Positions 11,286 through 20,274 of a stretch of 64,000 nt of DNA are shown in pieces. The notes beneath the pieces were generated by a model. That model was not told where the DNA came from, ran no database searches, and saw only the letters and a list, made by a program, of their open reading frames with translations. The translations under genes and the position numbers were made by a program. Source of the DNA: CANKHA01 sp035652315 (lineage in GTDB: Bacteria > Pseudomonadota > Alphaproteobacteria > Rhizobiales > Xanthobacteraceae); the NCBI GenBank assembly GCA_035652315.1, contig DASREA010000031.1:5965-69964 (forward strand), written 5' to 3'. Numbering within the stretch: the stretch's first letter is position 1; every line of letters starts with the position of its first letter.

Positions 11286-11462
11286 ATGCGCGCCTTTCTG
11301 GCTTCGCTCCTGACGATCCTAATCATCGCCATCGGCGCGGGTTATGTGCTCAACGTTTCCAATCGGCCCGCGTATAAATCGTTCGCGGCGCCGGAAACGG
11401 TGCAGCTCTCCGAGCAGGATGCCGGCGATAACCTGGTCGGCAAGGATTGGTCGGGTAGCTAG
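11286..11462 (+). CDS. Small membrane protein, hypothetical
   Basis: 58 residues with one N-terminal hydrophobic helix (FLASLLTILIIAIGAGYVL) and a polar tail ending GDNLVGKDWSGS. Start at 11286 is supported by GGAGG at 11276-11280; an ATG at 11274 overlaps that site and is less likely. Short proteins with a similar NLVG-type tail are widespread in Bradyrhizobium relatives and have no known function. It lies 90 nt after fliP and may be independent of the flagellar genes. Confidence 0.65.
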   Translation: MRAFLASLLTILIIAIGAGYVLNVSNRPAYKSFAAPETVQLSEQDAGDNLVGKDWSGS

Positions 11463-11487
11463 CGCGCGGGCGGCCTTTGCCGCCATG

Positions 11488-14400
11488 TCAACGTTGCGCT
11501 TGCTTCTCCAGCGCGGCCGCCGGCTTCGCTGCCGGCGGAGCGCCGGACGGTTTGTCGCTTGCGGCGCCATCCGGGTAACGGGCGCGCAGATCGCGCAAGA
11601 AGGCGAGCAAGGTATCGACGGCAGATACCGTCTTGGCGATGTCGCGGAACTCCGCGCCGTTCGCCGGCATCGGCGCCGTCACCACGTCGAAGGCGCGGCG
11701 CTCCGGCGTATCGGCCATTTTCGCCGCGTATTTTTCGCGGAAGCGGGCTAGCCCGATCTGGTCGTCGCCGAGCGCAAATCCGACGGCCGCGCGCAGCATA
11801 TCGGACCGCTCGGTCTCATCGAGCGGCTTCCAATCGCGCCAGCGCTCGCCGTAGAGCAATTCGATCTGCTCTGCGGCCGCCCCCCAGCGGTGCGCCGCCC
11901 AGAGAATATCGGACCGCAGGCGCACCGCCTCGGGGCCCGCCACGTTGGCGATGACTTCCAGCGCCACGTCGTGGCGTCCCATGTCGGACATCGCCCGCGC
12001 TTCGATCAGCAGCCTTTGATTGCGGAGTTCGTTCGACAGATCGGCCGTGCGGCTTGCCTGTAGCGTGGCCAAGGCGTGATCCGGCTTGCGATTCATCAAG
12101 TAGACGACCGCGAGCCGGGCTGCGACTTGGGCGCGCGCGGCACCCTGCAGCCGATGATCGACCTGGTATTGCAGCAGCTCGCAGGCCTGGTCGAGCAGAT
12201 CGACAGTCACCAGGCGCTCGGCCAGACGGCGGATCATTTCGTCGCCGCGGCGGCCGATCGGGGTTAATTCGCGAAAGTCGTAGAACAAGCTGAGCGCGTC
12301 GATCGGCGGGATCGCGTTGCTCTTGTCGCTGAGAAAAAGCGAATCGAATGTCGCCTCGGCTTCGTCGTGAATCCGGCGCGTAAGCTCGGAGTTGGGATGA
12401 GCGGTCAGCGCCGTGCGCATGACATTGAAGGCGTCGCGATAACGGCCCTCCTCGGTATAGAGCCGCGCCATGAGCTGCAGCGCCTCGATTTCGGTGTCGT
12501 CGCCGCGCCAGGCCGTGGTCAGGCTCTCCAATTCGGAAATGACTTCGGGGCGCTTGAGGTCGCCAAGCTTGTAGCGCAAGGCAGCGAGGCGGAGCCGCCC
12601 TTCCGCTTGCGCCGGGCCATCGGGGCCTTCAGCGGCATTGCGATAGGCGCGCAAGGCTTCCTCGGCGCGGCCAAGGCCTTCAGCGAGCCGGCCGGAAAGA
12701 ACCGCCAGCTGCGGCTGCATGTCCCGTCCCGCGCCGATCGTCTGGAATTCATTGAGCTGGTTGGCGGCCTCGGCAAAATCCCGCACTTCGATGCTCGAGC
12801 GCAGGGCGGCAAGCAGCGCGCTGCGTTGCAGCTCGACCGGTAGCGCCTCCGCCGCCCCTTTCATGACCTTGAATCCCTGGCGGGCCTCGGCGTATCTGCC
12901 GGAGCGCTCTTGCGCCATCGCGCGCCACAGCGGCGCGTCGTACTGATCGCCGACCACGGGATCGGAAAGATCGCGCAGTGCGTCGTCGCTCCGCCCCATC
13001 ATGATTTCGGCAATGGCGCGCAGAACAAGCGCGGGCGCGTCTTCGGCCGCGGGCCGCGCCGCCGCCAGCTCGACATCGAGCACCCCCTTGGCTTCGGCTT
13101 CCATGCCCTGCGCGAGATAGAAGCGAGCGAGATCAAGGCGCGCGGCCTTGCGTCTGCTGTCCGGCGCTTCGGCCGCCTTATTCAGCAGCAGACTCTGCCG
13201 TTTCGCGAAATCGGCATGACGGTCAAAGCCCCACAATTGCGGATCGAGCACCGCAGGACCGGCGCCTTCAATCTGCGCTGCGCCGTAGGCGCTGGCCGAC
13301 AGCGTGAGACCGGCGGGACGGCCGATCACGATCTTATCCGTGGAGAAAGTCGCGGTGAGATCGTCCGCGAGCGGCTGAATCGCCACGCCCTGGATGGATG
13401 CCAGCGCGCGGAACTCGACGAAGTCCTGGGTCTTGAGGAAGCCGCGTGCAGGCCCGAGCCCGGTCACCACCATCAACGTGTCGCCGATGTCCGGATCGTG
13501 CAGCCGGTGCAGATGCTGCGGATGATCGAACGGAATAATGACGCTGGAACGCGCGGCGCCGGCGATGTTCCGCGTCAGCGCCAAAGGCTGCGTCGGCTGG
13601 ACCACGGCGTCGCCGAGCGTCATGGTCCAGCTTGAGCTTTCCGGAATCATGCTGACGAGCTGCGGCCGCTCGAGCTTAATGCGCAGCACGGCCGCGCCGT
13701 CGCTGCGCAGCAAAGCGGCGCTCTCGATGGTGTGACTGGCGACAGCGTCCAGTGCGGAAAGATCGAGCTCGGCGGTGGTGTCGAACACCGCCCACACGTA
13801 ATTGTCGCGGCGGAAAGCGGCGGCCGGCGTGGCGCCGGTAAAGGGAAAGGTCAGCCGCAGGCCATCCTCATTACGGGTGAGCGTCACCCGCAATGCGCCG
13901 GGTGGCGGCGCCGGGGGCTTCAACGTCCGGTCGCCCGCCGGCTCGGGCTCTATGCCGGGCTCGGGATGCGGCGCGGCGGCGACCTCGGCGACCCCTGGAG
14001 CGGACGGCATGGCTTCGCTCGGCTTCGCCTGAGCCTGCGGCGGGGATGCCGGCGCTTGCGTGCTTTGCGCCGCCGGCGATTTCGCCGCCGGTTGTTGCGG
14101 CGGGGCGGACGGCTTCGCCGGAGCCGTCTCCGGTGGCGCCGCCTTGGCGGAGGGGTTTGCCGTCACCGTGGAGGCCGAGGCTGGCGCACCGGGTATCGCC
14201 GCGGCCGGGATCGTGGGCGGCGCTTCGATATTCGGCGTGGATACCGGCTTCGCCGGCCGCCCGAGATCGCCGGCATCCTTGATTCCCATGGCGGCGGCGA
14301 GATCGTCGGGCACCGCCGGGGTCTTGCGCAGATTGCCGACGTCGACGATGTAAGTTTTGTCCTCGCGGAAGCTGCGGATGTCGGCCTCTCCCGCCAGCGA

Positions 14401-15162
14401 AAATCGGATGCTGACGGAATCCGCGGCAGCTTTCGTTTCGATCGACGAGATCGCCGGATTTTTTTCTGCAACCGCGTCGGCGAGATCGAATTTCAGCGGC
14501 GCGTCGAAGGTCAGGGTGAGCTGATCCTTGGTCTTGTCATTGGCGACGCCGACATTGTCCGGGAGATCGAAGATATAGCGCGTGAAGGTCGGCTGCTTGC
14601 CCACTTTGACACGAAGCGGCGGCTCGTCGCGCAGGCGCTCCGCGATGAGGCGTTGGCGCGCGAGCTTTTCCGCCTCGCGCGCGCGGCGCGCCAGTTCCTC
14701 GACGACGTCCTGCGGCAATCCCGGCACCACCCCGGCCCAGGGCTCCGGCAGCAGATCGACGAAGAGTTGCTCGCCGGCCGGCATGATGTTCACTCGCACC
14801 TTTCGCGCCAGCGCCAGCCGCACGCCCATGCCGTCCGGATCGCGGCGCGCGGCCGCCACGTAGTCGCCAGCGACGCCGCTGATACCCTCCACCGGCACGT
14901 CGACGGGCCGCTTGAAGGCGATGATCACGATATTGTCGGCGAGCCGAAGTTCGGATCCGACCTCTTCATTGAAGCGAAAGACCAGCCGCGCGAAGCCATT
15001 GGCGACGACGGTGTTGACCTCGCCTTTGACCGGGGTCTCGTCGGCGAGCGAAGACGGCGGAAAGCCGAGCACCGCAAGAAGGCCGGCGAGCGCGAGCGCG
15101 CGGCACCGCCCGAAGGCGCGTGCCGCCCATGCATCGTCGAAAATGCCGCCGATAAGATTCAT
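11488..15162 (-). CDS. Giant periplasmic TPR protein next to motE (candidate MotC-like protein)
   Basis: 1224 residues, exported. A signal peptide (~1-41, LALAGLLAVLGFPPSSLADE) is followed by two beta-rich AMIN-like stretches (ANGFARLVFRFNEEV ~54; YIFDLPDNVGVAND ~195), a Pro/Ala-rich linker (~305-420), a third beta-rich part with ALRVTLTRNEDGLRLTFPF, then a long helical region (~680-1180) of TPR-like repeats (RLDLARFYLAQGMEAEAKGV; LWRAMAQERSGRYAEARQGF; RLAEGLGRAEEALRAYRNAA). It lies 99 nt downstream of motE on the same strand. In Sinorhizobium MotE is a chaperone for periplasmic MotC (about 430 residues), so this much longer protein may fill the same niche; sequence similarity to MotC is not evident to me. 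Confidence 0.8.
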   Translation of the reverse strand: MNLIGGIFDDAWAARAFGRCRALALAGLLAVLGFPPSSLADETPVKGEVNTVVANGFARLVFRFNEEVGSELRLADNIVIIAFKRPVDVPVEGISGVAGDYVAAARRDPDGMGVRLALARKVRVNIMPAGEQLFVDLLPEPWAGVVPGLPQDVVEELARRAREAEKLARQRLIAERLRDEPPLRVKVGKQPTFTRYIFDLPDNVGVANDKTKDQLTLTFDAPLKFDLADAVAEKNPAISSIETKAAADSVSIRFSLAGEADIRSFREDKTYIVDVGNLRKTPAVPDDLAAAMGIKDAGDLGRPAKPVSTPNIEAPPTIPAAAIPGAPASASTVTANPSAKAAPPETAPAKPSAPPQQPAAKSPAAQSTQAPASPPQAQAKPSEAMPSAPGVAEVAAAPHPEPGIEPEPAGDRTLKPPAPPPGALRVTLTRNEDGLRLTFPFTGATPAAAFRRDNYVWAVFDTTAELDLSALDAVASHTIESAALLRSDGAAVLRIKLERPQLVSMIPESSSWTMTLGDAVVQPTQPLALTRNIAGAARSSVIIPFDHPQHLHRLHDPDIGDTLMVVTGLGPARGFLKTQDFVEFRALASIQGVAIQPLADDLTATFSTDKIVIGRPAGLTLSASAYGAAQIEGAGPAVLDPQLWGFDRHADFAKRQSLLLNKAAEAPDSRRKAARLDLARFYLAQGMEAEAKGVLDVELAAARPAAEDAPALVLRAIAEIMMGRSDDALRDLSDPVVGDQYDAPLWRAMAQERSGRYAEARQGFKVMKGAAEALPVELQRSALLAALRSSIEVRDFAEAANQLNEFQTIGAGRDMQPQLAVLSGRLAEGLGRAEEALRAYRNAAEGPDGPAQAEGRLRLAALRYKLGDLKRPEVISELESLTTAWRGDDTEIEALQLMARLYTEEGRYRDAFNVMRTALTAHPNSELTRRIHDEAEATFDSLFLSDKSNAIPPIDALSLFYDFRELTPIGRRGDEMIRRLAERLVTVDLLDQACELLQYQVDHRLQGAARAQVAARLAVVYLMNRKPDHALATLQASRTADLSNELRNQRLLIEARAMSDMGRHDVALEVIANVAGPEAVRLRSDILWAAHRWGAAAEQIELLYGERWRDWKPLDETERSDMLRAAVGFALGDDQIGLARFREKYAAKMADTPERRAFDVVTAPMPANGAEFRDIAKTVSAVDTLLAFLRDLRARYPDGAASDKPSGAPPAAKPAAALEKQAQR

Positions 15163-15237
15163 GCCGCCGTTCCAACGCCGACGTCAGCCGGCATCCGCCG
15201 ACGAGAACGCCGGTCGCTGAAGCTTAGGATTCCGCGT

Positions 15238-15253
15238 TTAACGCTCACTTAAC
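15238..15253 (-). promoter_or_regulatory. CtrA-type box TTAA-N7-TTAAC before the giant TPR gene
   Basis: TTAACGCTCACTTAAC at 15238-15253 matches the full consensus, including the final C. It lies 76 bp upstream of the TPR gene start and downstream of the motE stop, so it would give the TPR gene its own cell-cycle promoter. It is the best CtrA match I found in the window. Confidence 0.7.
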
Positions 15254-15261
15254 CGTGGCGT

Positions 15262-16155
15262 TTAGCCGCCAGGCTTTCCTTGTATTTTTGGCAAATCGGC
15301 CGCGACCGGCGCCTTATCGCTGCCGGGTATCGCGCGCTTGGCCAATTCGACGGTGAGCCGCTCAGCGGCTTCCGGCGACATCTGGCCGAGAATCGCCGAC
15401 ATGGTCCGCGGGTCGATTTGGCTCGACACCTGGACAAGGATGTCGAGATCGAGCCGGTCGAATATTTTTGCCGCGTCCTTCGGCTTCATGTTGGCATACA
15501 TCGCCACCAGATCCTTGAAGCGCTTGGCATCGGCGCCCTGGCGGCCGGCAATCGTGTTGTTGATGCGCGCTTCGAGCGCCTTGAGCTCGGCGAGCCGCGC
15601 TTCAAGCTGCTTTTCCGCCGCGCGCACAAGCCCGTCCCTGGTGTCGATCTCTTTCGCCCGCGCCTCGAGTTCCTGGCGGCGCTCCTGCAAGCGTTCGAGG
15701 ATGGCGCGCTCGGCCGGAGACACCGGGCGGTTTTCGTCGATCGGAATGACAGTGCCACCGGGATCCTTCGGCGGATTCACCGCCTTGGCGCCCGGCTTCG
15801 CCGCCGCCTCGGGTTTTTTCTCGGCGCCGCCGCCGACCGAGCCGGTGATGTCGGGATCGGCGATGCTGGCGGCCGCGGTGGTCGCTTTCGAAGCCGGTTG
15901 CGGCGCCGCGCTCGGCGTGCGGCCATCCGGATAATTGAACATTTCCTTGGCCCAGGAATTTTTCGGCTCGCCGGCGGCGATCAGCGTCTTGGCGGTTTCG
16001 TCGACAGAGCGCTGCGCGTCGGAGGCTGCGGCGCCGGTCTCGTTCAGCGTAAATCCGCCTTCCGCGAAAATGCCGATGGTCTTGAGCGCGAACAGGCAGG
16101 TCGCCGCAAACAGCACGACCGGCAGCAGGCGAACGTCGCGGATGAAGCGAGTCAT
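15262..16155 (-). CDS. motE: MotE-family periplasmic protein
   Basis: 297 residues. An N-terminal membrane anchor/signal (LLPVVLFAATCLFALKTIGI) is followed by a low-complexity region, a coiled coil (~150-210, RLQERRQELEARAKEIDTR) and a C-terminal MgtE-N-like domain (YANMKPKDAAKIFDRLDLDI; MSAILGQMSPEAAERLTVEL). This is the MotE architecture; Sinorhizobium MotE is a chaperone for the periplasmic motility protein MotC. The start ATG overlaps the DUF6468 stop (ATGA), so the two are translationally coupled in the fliL-fliM operon. Confidence 0.88.
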   Translation of the reverse strand: MTRFIRDVRLLPVVLFAATCLFALKTIGIFAEGGFTLNETGAAASDAQRSVDETAKTLIAAGEPKNSWAKEMFNYPDGRTPSAAPQPASKATTAAASIADPDITGSVGGGAEKKPEAAAKPGAKAVNPPKDPGGTVIPIDENRPVSPAERAILERLQERRQELEARAKEIDTRDGLVRAAEKQLEARLAELKALEARINNTIAGRQGADAKRFKDLVAMYANMKPKDAAKIFDRLDLDILVQVSSQIDPRTMSAILGQMSPEAAERLTVELAKRAIPGSDKAPVAADLPKIQGKPGG

Positions 16156-16592
16156 GCCGCGGCGCCACGCACGCGCGCGCGAGTGCGCTCGGCGAAGGCT
16201 TGCGCCGCGGCGACGATGGCTTTGGTATCGGTGGCAACGGCGGCGTCATGCGGCGGCAGCGCCGCCTGCCCGGCAGATACGATGCGCGCCAGCCTCTCCA
16301 CCAATTGCTTGCTCGCGGCGACCTGGCGCTCCATTTCCGCATTCACGCGCTCGGCATCCCGGAGCCGCTGGCCGATGCCCTGCTCGCAATCGGAGACGGT
16401 GCTTTTCAATCCGCCGATCGCCCGTTCGGCGACGGCCGTCGCCGCGACCAATTCCGCCACCATCGCCTTCAGCGCCGCCTCGTCGGCTTTGAGGCTTTTA
16501 AGCTGCCGGTTCAGCGCCACGCAATAGAGGATCGTCAGCAGCAGCAGCAGCGCGACGAGGCTTTCGATCACCATTGCAAATGTATGGTTCAC
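16152..16592 (-). CDS. DUF6468 flagellar-cluster membrane protein
   Basis: 146 residues. An N-terminal membrane helix (MVIESLVALLLLLTILYCVA) leads into a cytosolic coiled coil (RQLKSLKADEAALKAMVAEL, then VAERAIGGLKSTVSDCEQ). The AERAIGGLK segment is characteristic of DUF6468, found between fliM and motE in many alphaproteobacteria with unknown function. The start is GTG at 16592, overlapping the fliM stop (GTGA), with AGGGAG upstream inside fliM. The double overlap with fliM and motE argues for a fixed stoichiometry in one operon. Confidence 0.85.
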   Translation of the reverse strand: MNHTFAMVIESLVALLLLLTILYCVALNRQLKSLKADEAALKAMVAELVAATAVAERAIGGLKSTVSDCEQGIGQRLRDAERVNAEMERQVAASKQLVERLARIVSAGQAALPPHDAAVATDTKAIVAAAQAFAERTRARVRGAAA

Positions 16593-17794
16593 GGCGTCGT
16601 CTCCCTGCGGTTGGTGGTCTCATCCGCCTTTTCGAACATGGCGAACGTCGTCTGCGGTTTGCGCAAGGGCTTGGTGACGCGCACCGCAACGCGATCGCCG
16701 ACGCGGCCCATGCGTCCCTCGGTGAGCGTGACGTTGCCGCAGCGCACGGTGACCGGCGCATCCGGCTTCAACTCCAGCGTCAGCGTGTCGCCGACCTTGA
16801 GCCTCATCATCTGCTGCAACGGCAGGCGCGCCTCATAGAGCACGGCGTCGACGCCGATTTCCGCCTGTCCGATCTCGGTCGCGAGATGACCTTCCCAGAT
16901 GGGGTCGCGGCCGAATTTTTCGCCCATGAACATCTGCAGCAGCACCGCGCGTATCGGCTCGATGGTCGCATATGGCAGCAGAAGCTCGATGTTGCCGCCG
17001 CGGTCCTCCATGTCGATGCGCAGGCGCACCAGGATCGCGGCGTTCGCCGGCCGGGAGATGGCGGCGAAGCGCGGATTGGTTTCCAGGCGGTCGATGTTGA
17101 ACTTCACCGGCGACAGCGGCTTGAAGGCCAGTTCGGCGTCGGCCAGCACCACCTCGATCATGCGCTTGACCAGATTCGACTCGATCGTGGTGTAGGGCCG
17201 GCCTTCGATGCGAATGGTGCTTTGGCCGCGGCGGCCGCCGAGCAGCACGTCGATGATGGAATAGATCAGGCTGGAATTGACGGTGAACAGGCCGAAATTG
17301 TCCCATTCCTCGGCCTTGAACACGGCAAGGATGGCCGGCAGCGGAATCGAATTGAGATAATCGCCGAAACGCACCGAGGTGATGCGGTCGAGCGAGACTT
17401 CGACGTTGTCGGAGGTGAAATTGCGCAGGCTTGTCGTCATCAACCGCACCAGGCGGTCGAAGACGATTTCCAGCATCGGCAGGCGCTCGTAGGAGACCAT
17501 CGCCGAATCGATGATCGCCCGGATACCGGAATTGTCGCTGAGCGAGAGATCGGTCAGGCTGAAGCCCAGCAGGCTGTCGATTTCGTCCTGATTGAGGATG
17601 CGCTCAGCGCCGCCCTTGGCAGCCTGGATGAATTGACCGCCATCGTCGACCAGCGCCTGCCACTGCGCGGCGCTGACTTCCCCGCTCGGGGGCGCGCCTT
17701 CGGCGCCGCCCGCCGGCGCGGCTTGCTCGGCGTCGAGCGCCAAGCCCCATTCCGCCGCCAGCGCGTCCTGATCTATCTGGTCTTTTTGCGCCAT
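16589..17794 (-). CDS. fliM: Flagellar motor switch protein FliM
   Basis: C-ring switch protein that binds CheY-P; 401 residues. The switch-binding motif ILNQDEIDSLLGF sits at ~67-79 behind a longer than usual, low-complexity N-terminal extension. The CheC-like middle domain (FDRLVRLMTTSLRNFTSDNV; LLGGRRGQSTIRIEGRPYT) and the SpoA-like C-terminus (RLPLQQMMRLKVGDTLTLEL) are intact. The extension moves the CheY-binding segment away from the N-terminus, where E. coli FliM begins with it. Confidence 0.96.
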   Translation of the reverse strand: MAQKDQIDQDALAAEWGLALDAEQAAPAGGAEGAPPSGEVSAAQWQALVDDGGQFIQAAKGGAERILNQDEIDSLLGFSLTDLSLSDNSGIRAIIDSAMVSYERLPMLEIVFDRLVRLMTTSLRNFTSDNVEVSLDRITSVRFGDYLNSIPLPAILAVFKAEEWDNFGLFTVNSSLIYSIIDVLLGGRRGQSTIRIEGRPYTTIESNLVKRMIEVVLADAELAFKPLSPVKFNIDRLETNPRFAAISRPANAAILVRLRIDMEDRGGNIELLLPYATIEPIRAVLLQMFMGEKFGRDPIWEGHLATEIGQAEIGVDAVLYEARLPLQQMMRLKVGDTLTLELKPDAPVTVRCGNVTLTEGRMGRVGDRVAVRVTKPLRKPQTTFAMFEKADETTNRRETTP

Positions 17795-17804
17795 GTTTCA
17801 ACCG

Positions 17805-18344
17805 TCACTGGACGACGATTTCCTTGAACAAGACGGCATTGACGCGGCCCGGCGCGATGGCGGCATTGACGCGGCGGGTCAGTTCCTCCTTCAGCCGATA
17901 AAGGCCGGCAGAGCCGTCGAGATCGATCGGCCGCAGTTCGCGCAGATAGGTTTGAAATGCGTCGACCACCCGCGGCATCAGCGGCTGGATCTTCTGCGCC
18001 AGCGCCTGGTCCGGCACTTCCAGCGTGGCCTTGACCTTCAGATATTGCGGATGATCGCCACCGGAATTGGCGAGATTGACCAGCACGTCGGGAAGATCGA
18101 CGAAGATCGCCGGTTTCACCTCGGGAGCTGCGGCATGCTTGGTCTCGCCCTTATGCGGCGCGAGAAAAAGATAGGCCCCTGCCCCGCCGCCGCCGGCCAC
18201 CAGCAGACCGGCGCCGGCGATGATCATGATCTTCATCGGCGGCAGCTTGAATTTGCGCTTGGACGCTTGCGCGCCCTCGGCCTCGGCGGCTTCGTCGCCA
18301 CCGCTGTCGGCTTCGATTTCGGCTTCTTTCGGCTTTGCGGCCAT
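17805..18344 (-). CDS. fliL: Flagellar basal body-associated protein FliL
   Basis: Stator-associated single-pass membrane protein, 179 residues. An acidic N-terminal tail (~1-28) is followed by the membrane segment (MKIMIIAGAGLLVAGGGGAG) and the periplasmic FliL domain (FVDLPDVLVNLANSGG; YLKVKATLEVPD), ending with AVLFKEIVVQ. First gene of the fliL-fliM-DUF6468-motE operon; fliM follows by 10 nt. Confidence 0.94.
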   Translation of the reverse strand: MAAKPKEAEIEADSGGDEAAEAEGAQASKRKFKLPPMKIMIIAGAGLLVAGGGGAGAYLFLAPHKGETKHAAAPEVKPAIFVDLPDVLVNLANSGGDHPQYLKVKATLEVPDQALAQKIQPLMPRVVDAFQTYLRELRPIDLDGSAGLYRLKEELTRRVNAAIAPGRVNAVLFKEIVVQ

Positions 18345-18685
18345 GAGCTTGTCCTGTCGCGTGAAGCGCGGAGCCGGCAGGCGGCAAACTCGGCACAGGC
18401 CGCGGGCGCGACCCCCTTGGCGCCCATAGGCACGCTAGCGAGCGAATGGTTAACAGAAGCTTTCGGCGGTGCCGGGTTCCGGCATTTTTTGCCGACCGGA
18501 CGCCGGTCGCGGGCCGCTTTTTGCCGAGCATCAATGCCCCATCGAACATATAACCACTTCATATTATTAGCGTTTTTGCCTTGGCACGGCGGCTGCAAGA
18601 AAGCTGGCACCGGCGGGCTTGGGAGAGCCCGCGGCCGACCGCCGAGCCTGGGAGGGCGCCACGGTCGCACTGGGGAGCACGGCCG
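18345..18685. other. fliL/flgF divergent intergenic region
   Basis: 341 bases with no convincing gene. On the fliL side there is a weak CtrA-like element at 18450-18464 (TTAA-N7-TTTC, two mismatches in the second half). On the flgF side there is a good sigma54-type promoter at 18582-18597. An A/T-rich patch at about 18548-18578 lies between them, where an activator could bind. Confidence 0.5.
18582..18597 (+). promoter_or_regulatory. Sigma54-type promoter for flgFGAH
   Basis: TGGCACGGCGGCTGCA matches the -24/-12 consensus TGGCACG-N4-TTGCA at all but one fixed position, with the required 10 bases between GG and GC. It lies about 90 bp upstream of the flgF start. Confidence 0.75.
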
Positions 18686-19450
18686 ATGGACAATACGGCT
18701 CTTGTCGGACTTTCGCGCCAAGTCGCGCTCGCGCGGCAGCTCGATGTCCTCGCCAACAACATGGCGAACATCAACACCACCGGGTTCAAGGCGGATGGAT
18801 CGCTGTTCGCCCAATATCTGATGCCGGATGCGCGCGACGGCAATTTCAGCGGCACGGACGGGCGGCTCAATTTCGTGCAAGACCGCGCCTCCTGGCTCGA
18901 CCTTAGCCAAGGCGTGATTCAGCAGACCGGCAATCCGCTCGACGTGGCGCTCGACGGCAAAGGCTATCTCATCGTGCAGACGCCGAAAGGGCAGCGCTAT
19001 ACCCGCAACGGCGCGCTGCAGGTGAATGCCGCCGGCCAATTGGTCACGAGCCAGGGCTATCAGGTGCTCGGAGACTCCGGCCCGATCGTGATCCAGCCGA
19101 CCGATCGCGACATCGTCATCAACCAGGACGGCTCGATCCGGGTGCGCGAGGGCGCCGCCACGGACGACTCCTCGCGCGGCCGTCTGCGCGTCGTCGAATT
19201 CGCCAATCCGCTGCTGCTGCAAAAGGATGGCGCCAGCACATTCACTGCCGGCGAAGCCGTGCAGCCGCAAACCGCGAAGGACACGCGCGTCGTGCAAGGC
19301 GCGCTGGAGAAATCCAACGTGCAAGGCATCCTGGAAATGACACGGCTCATCGAAGTGACTCGCAGCTACGGCGAAGTCGCCGCGATGCTGCAGCAGGAAA
19401 GTGAGCTGAGCACCAACGCCATCGACAAGCTGGCCGAAGTTCCGGCCTAG
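18686..19450 (+). CDS. flgF: Flagellar proximal rod protein FlgF
   Basis: 254-residue rod protein. It has the flg_bb_rod N-terminus (ALVGLSRQVALARQLDVLAN, then NMANINTTGFKAD), a FlgF/FlgG middle (GKGYLIVQTPKGQRYTRNG) and the C-terminal flagellar motif (VQGILEMTRLIEVTRSYGEV). Start ATG at 18686 gives the standard N-terminus. First gene of the flgF-flgG-flgA-flgH operon, 23 nt before flgG. Confidence 0.95.
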   Translation: MDNTALVGLSRQVALARQLDVLANNMANINTTGFKADGSLFAQYLMPDARDGNFSGTDGRLNFVQDRASWLDLSQGVIQQTGNPLDVALDGKGYLIVQTPKGQRYTRNGALQVNAAGQLVTSQGYQVLGDSGPIVIQPTDRDIVINQDGSIRVREGAATDDSSRGRLRVVEFANPLLLQKDGASTFTAGEAVQPQTAKDTRVVQGALEKSNVQGILEMTRLIEVTRSYGEVAAMLQQESELSTNAIDKLAEVPA

Positions 19451-19473
19451 CCCGAAGGATCAGGAGAAACGCC

Positions 19474-20262
19474 ATGCGCGCCCTGCAAACCGCCGCCACC
19501 GGCATGATGGCCCAGGAACTCAATATCCAGGTCATCTCCAACAACCTCGCCAACATGCGCACCACCGCCTACAAGCGGCAGCGCGCCGAATTTCAGGATC
19601 TGCTCTACGAGCATGTCCGCCGCGTCGGCAGCCAGACCTCCGACCAGGGCAACATTCTGCCCGCCGGCATCGAGCTCGGCAGCGGCGTCAAGGCGGTCGG
19701 CACGCCGCGCTTGATGACGCAAGGTACCCTGTCGCAGACCGGCAAGGATTTCGACGTCGCCATCCGCGGCGAAGGATTCTTCAAGATCGTCCTGCCCGAC
19801 GGGCGCACCGCCTATACGCGCGACGGCTCTTTCGAGCTCGACGCAACCGGCCGCATCGTCACCGCGCAGGGCAATGTGCTCGATCCGGCGATCACCGTGC
19901 CCGCAAATGCCAGCGGACTGACGATCAACGCTCAAGGCCAGGTTTCGGTGACATTGCCGGGCAGCACGACCTCGACGCTGATCGGTCAGTTCGGCCTGAC
20001 GAATTTCATCAACAAGTCCGGCTTGCAGGCGATCGGCGACAATCTCTTCCTGGAGACGCCCGCCTCCGGCGCGCCGCAGGACGGCACACCCGGCGTGGAG
20101 GGTTTTGGCGATCTGCAGCAAGGCATGCTCGAGCAGGCCAATGTCGAAGCGGTCAGCGAGATCACCGACCTGATCGCCGCGCAGCGCGCCTATGAGATGA
20201 ATTCGAAAGTCATTACCGCCACCGACGAAATGCTGCAGACCACCGCCAATCTGATGCGCTGA
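19474..20262 (+). CDS. flgG: Flagellar distal rod protein FlgG
   Basis: 262 residues, the invariant FlgG length. It begins MRALQTAATGMMAQELNIQV and has SNNLANMRTTAYKRQRAEFQ, the distal-rod YEHVRRVGSQTSDQGN segment and the C-terminus VSEITDLIAAQRAYEMNSKV. No unusual features. The stop overlaps the Shine-Dalgarno of flgA. Confidence 0.98.
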   Translation: MRALQTAATGMMAQELNIQVISNNLANMRTTAYKRQRAEFQDLLYEHVRRVGSQTSDQGNILPAGIELGSGVKAVGTPRLMTQGTLSQTGKDFDVAIRGEGFFKIVLPDGRTAYTRDGSFELDATGRIVTAQGNVLDPAITVPANASGLTINAQGQVSVTLPGSTTSTLIGQFGLTNFINKSGLQAIGDNLFLETPASGAPQDGTPGVEGFGDLQQGMLEQANVEAVSEITDLIAAQRAYEMNSKVITATDEMLQTTANLMR

Positions 20263-20274
20263 GGAGCGATAGCC

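Noticed and set aside
18450..18464. CtrA-like box before fliL
   Set aside because: One half is TTTC, two bases from consensus; kept only as a weak note.
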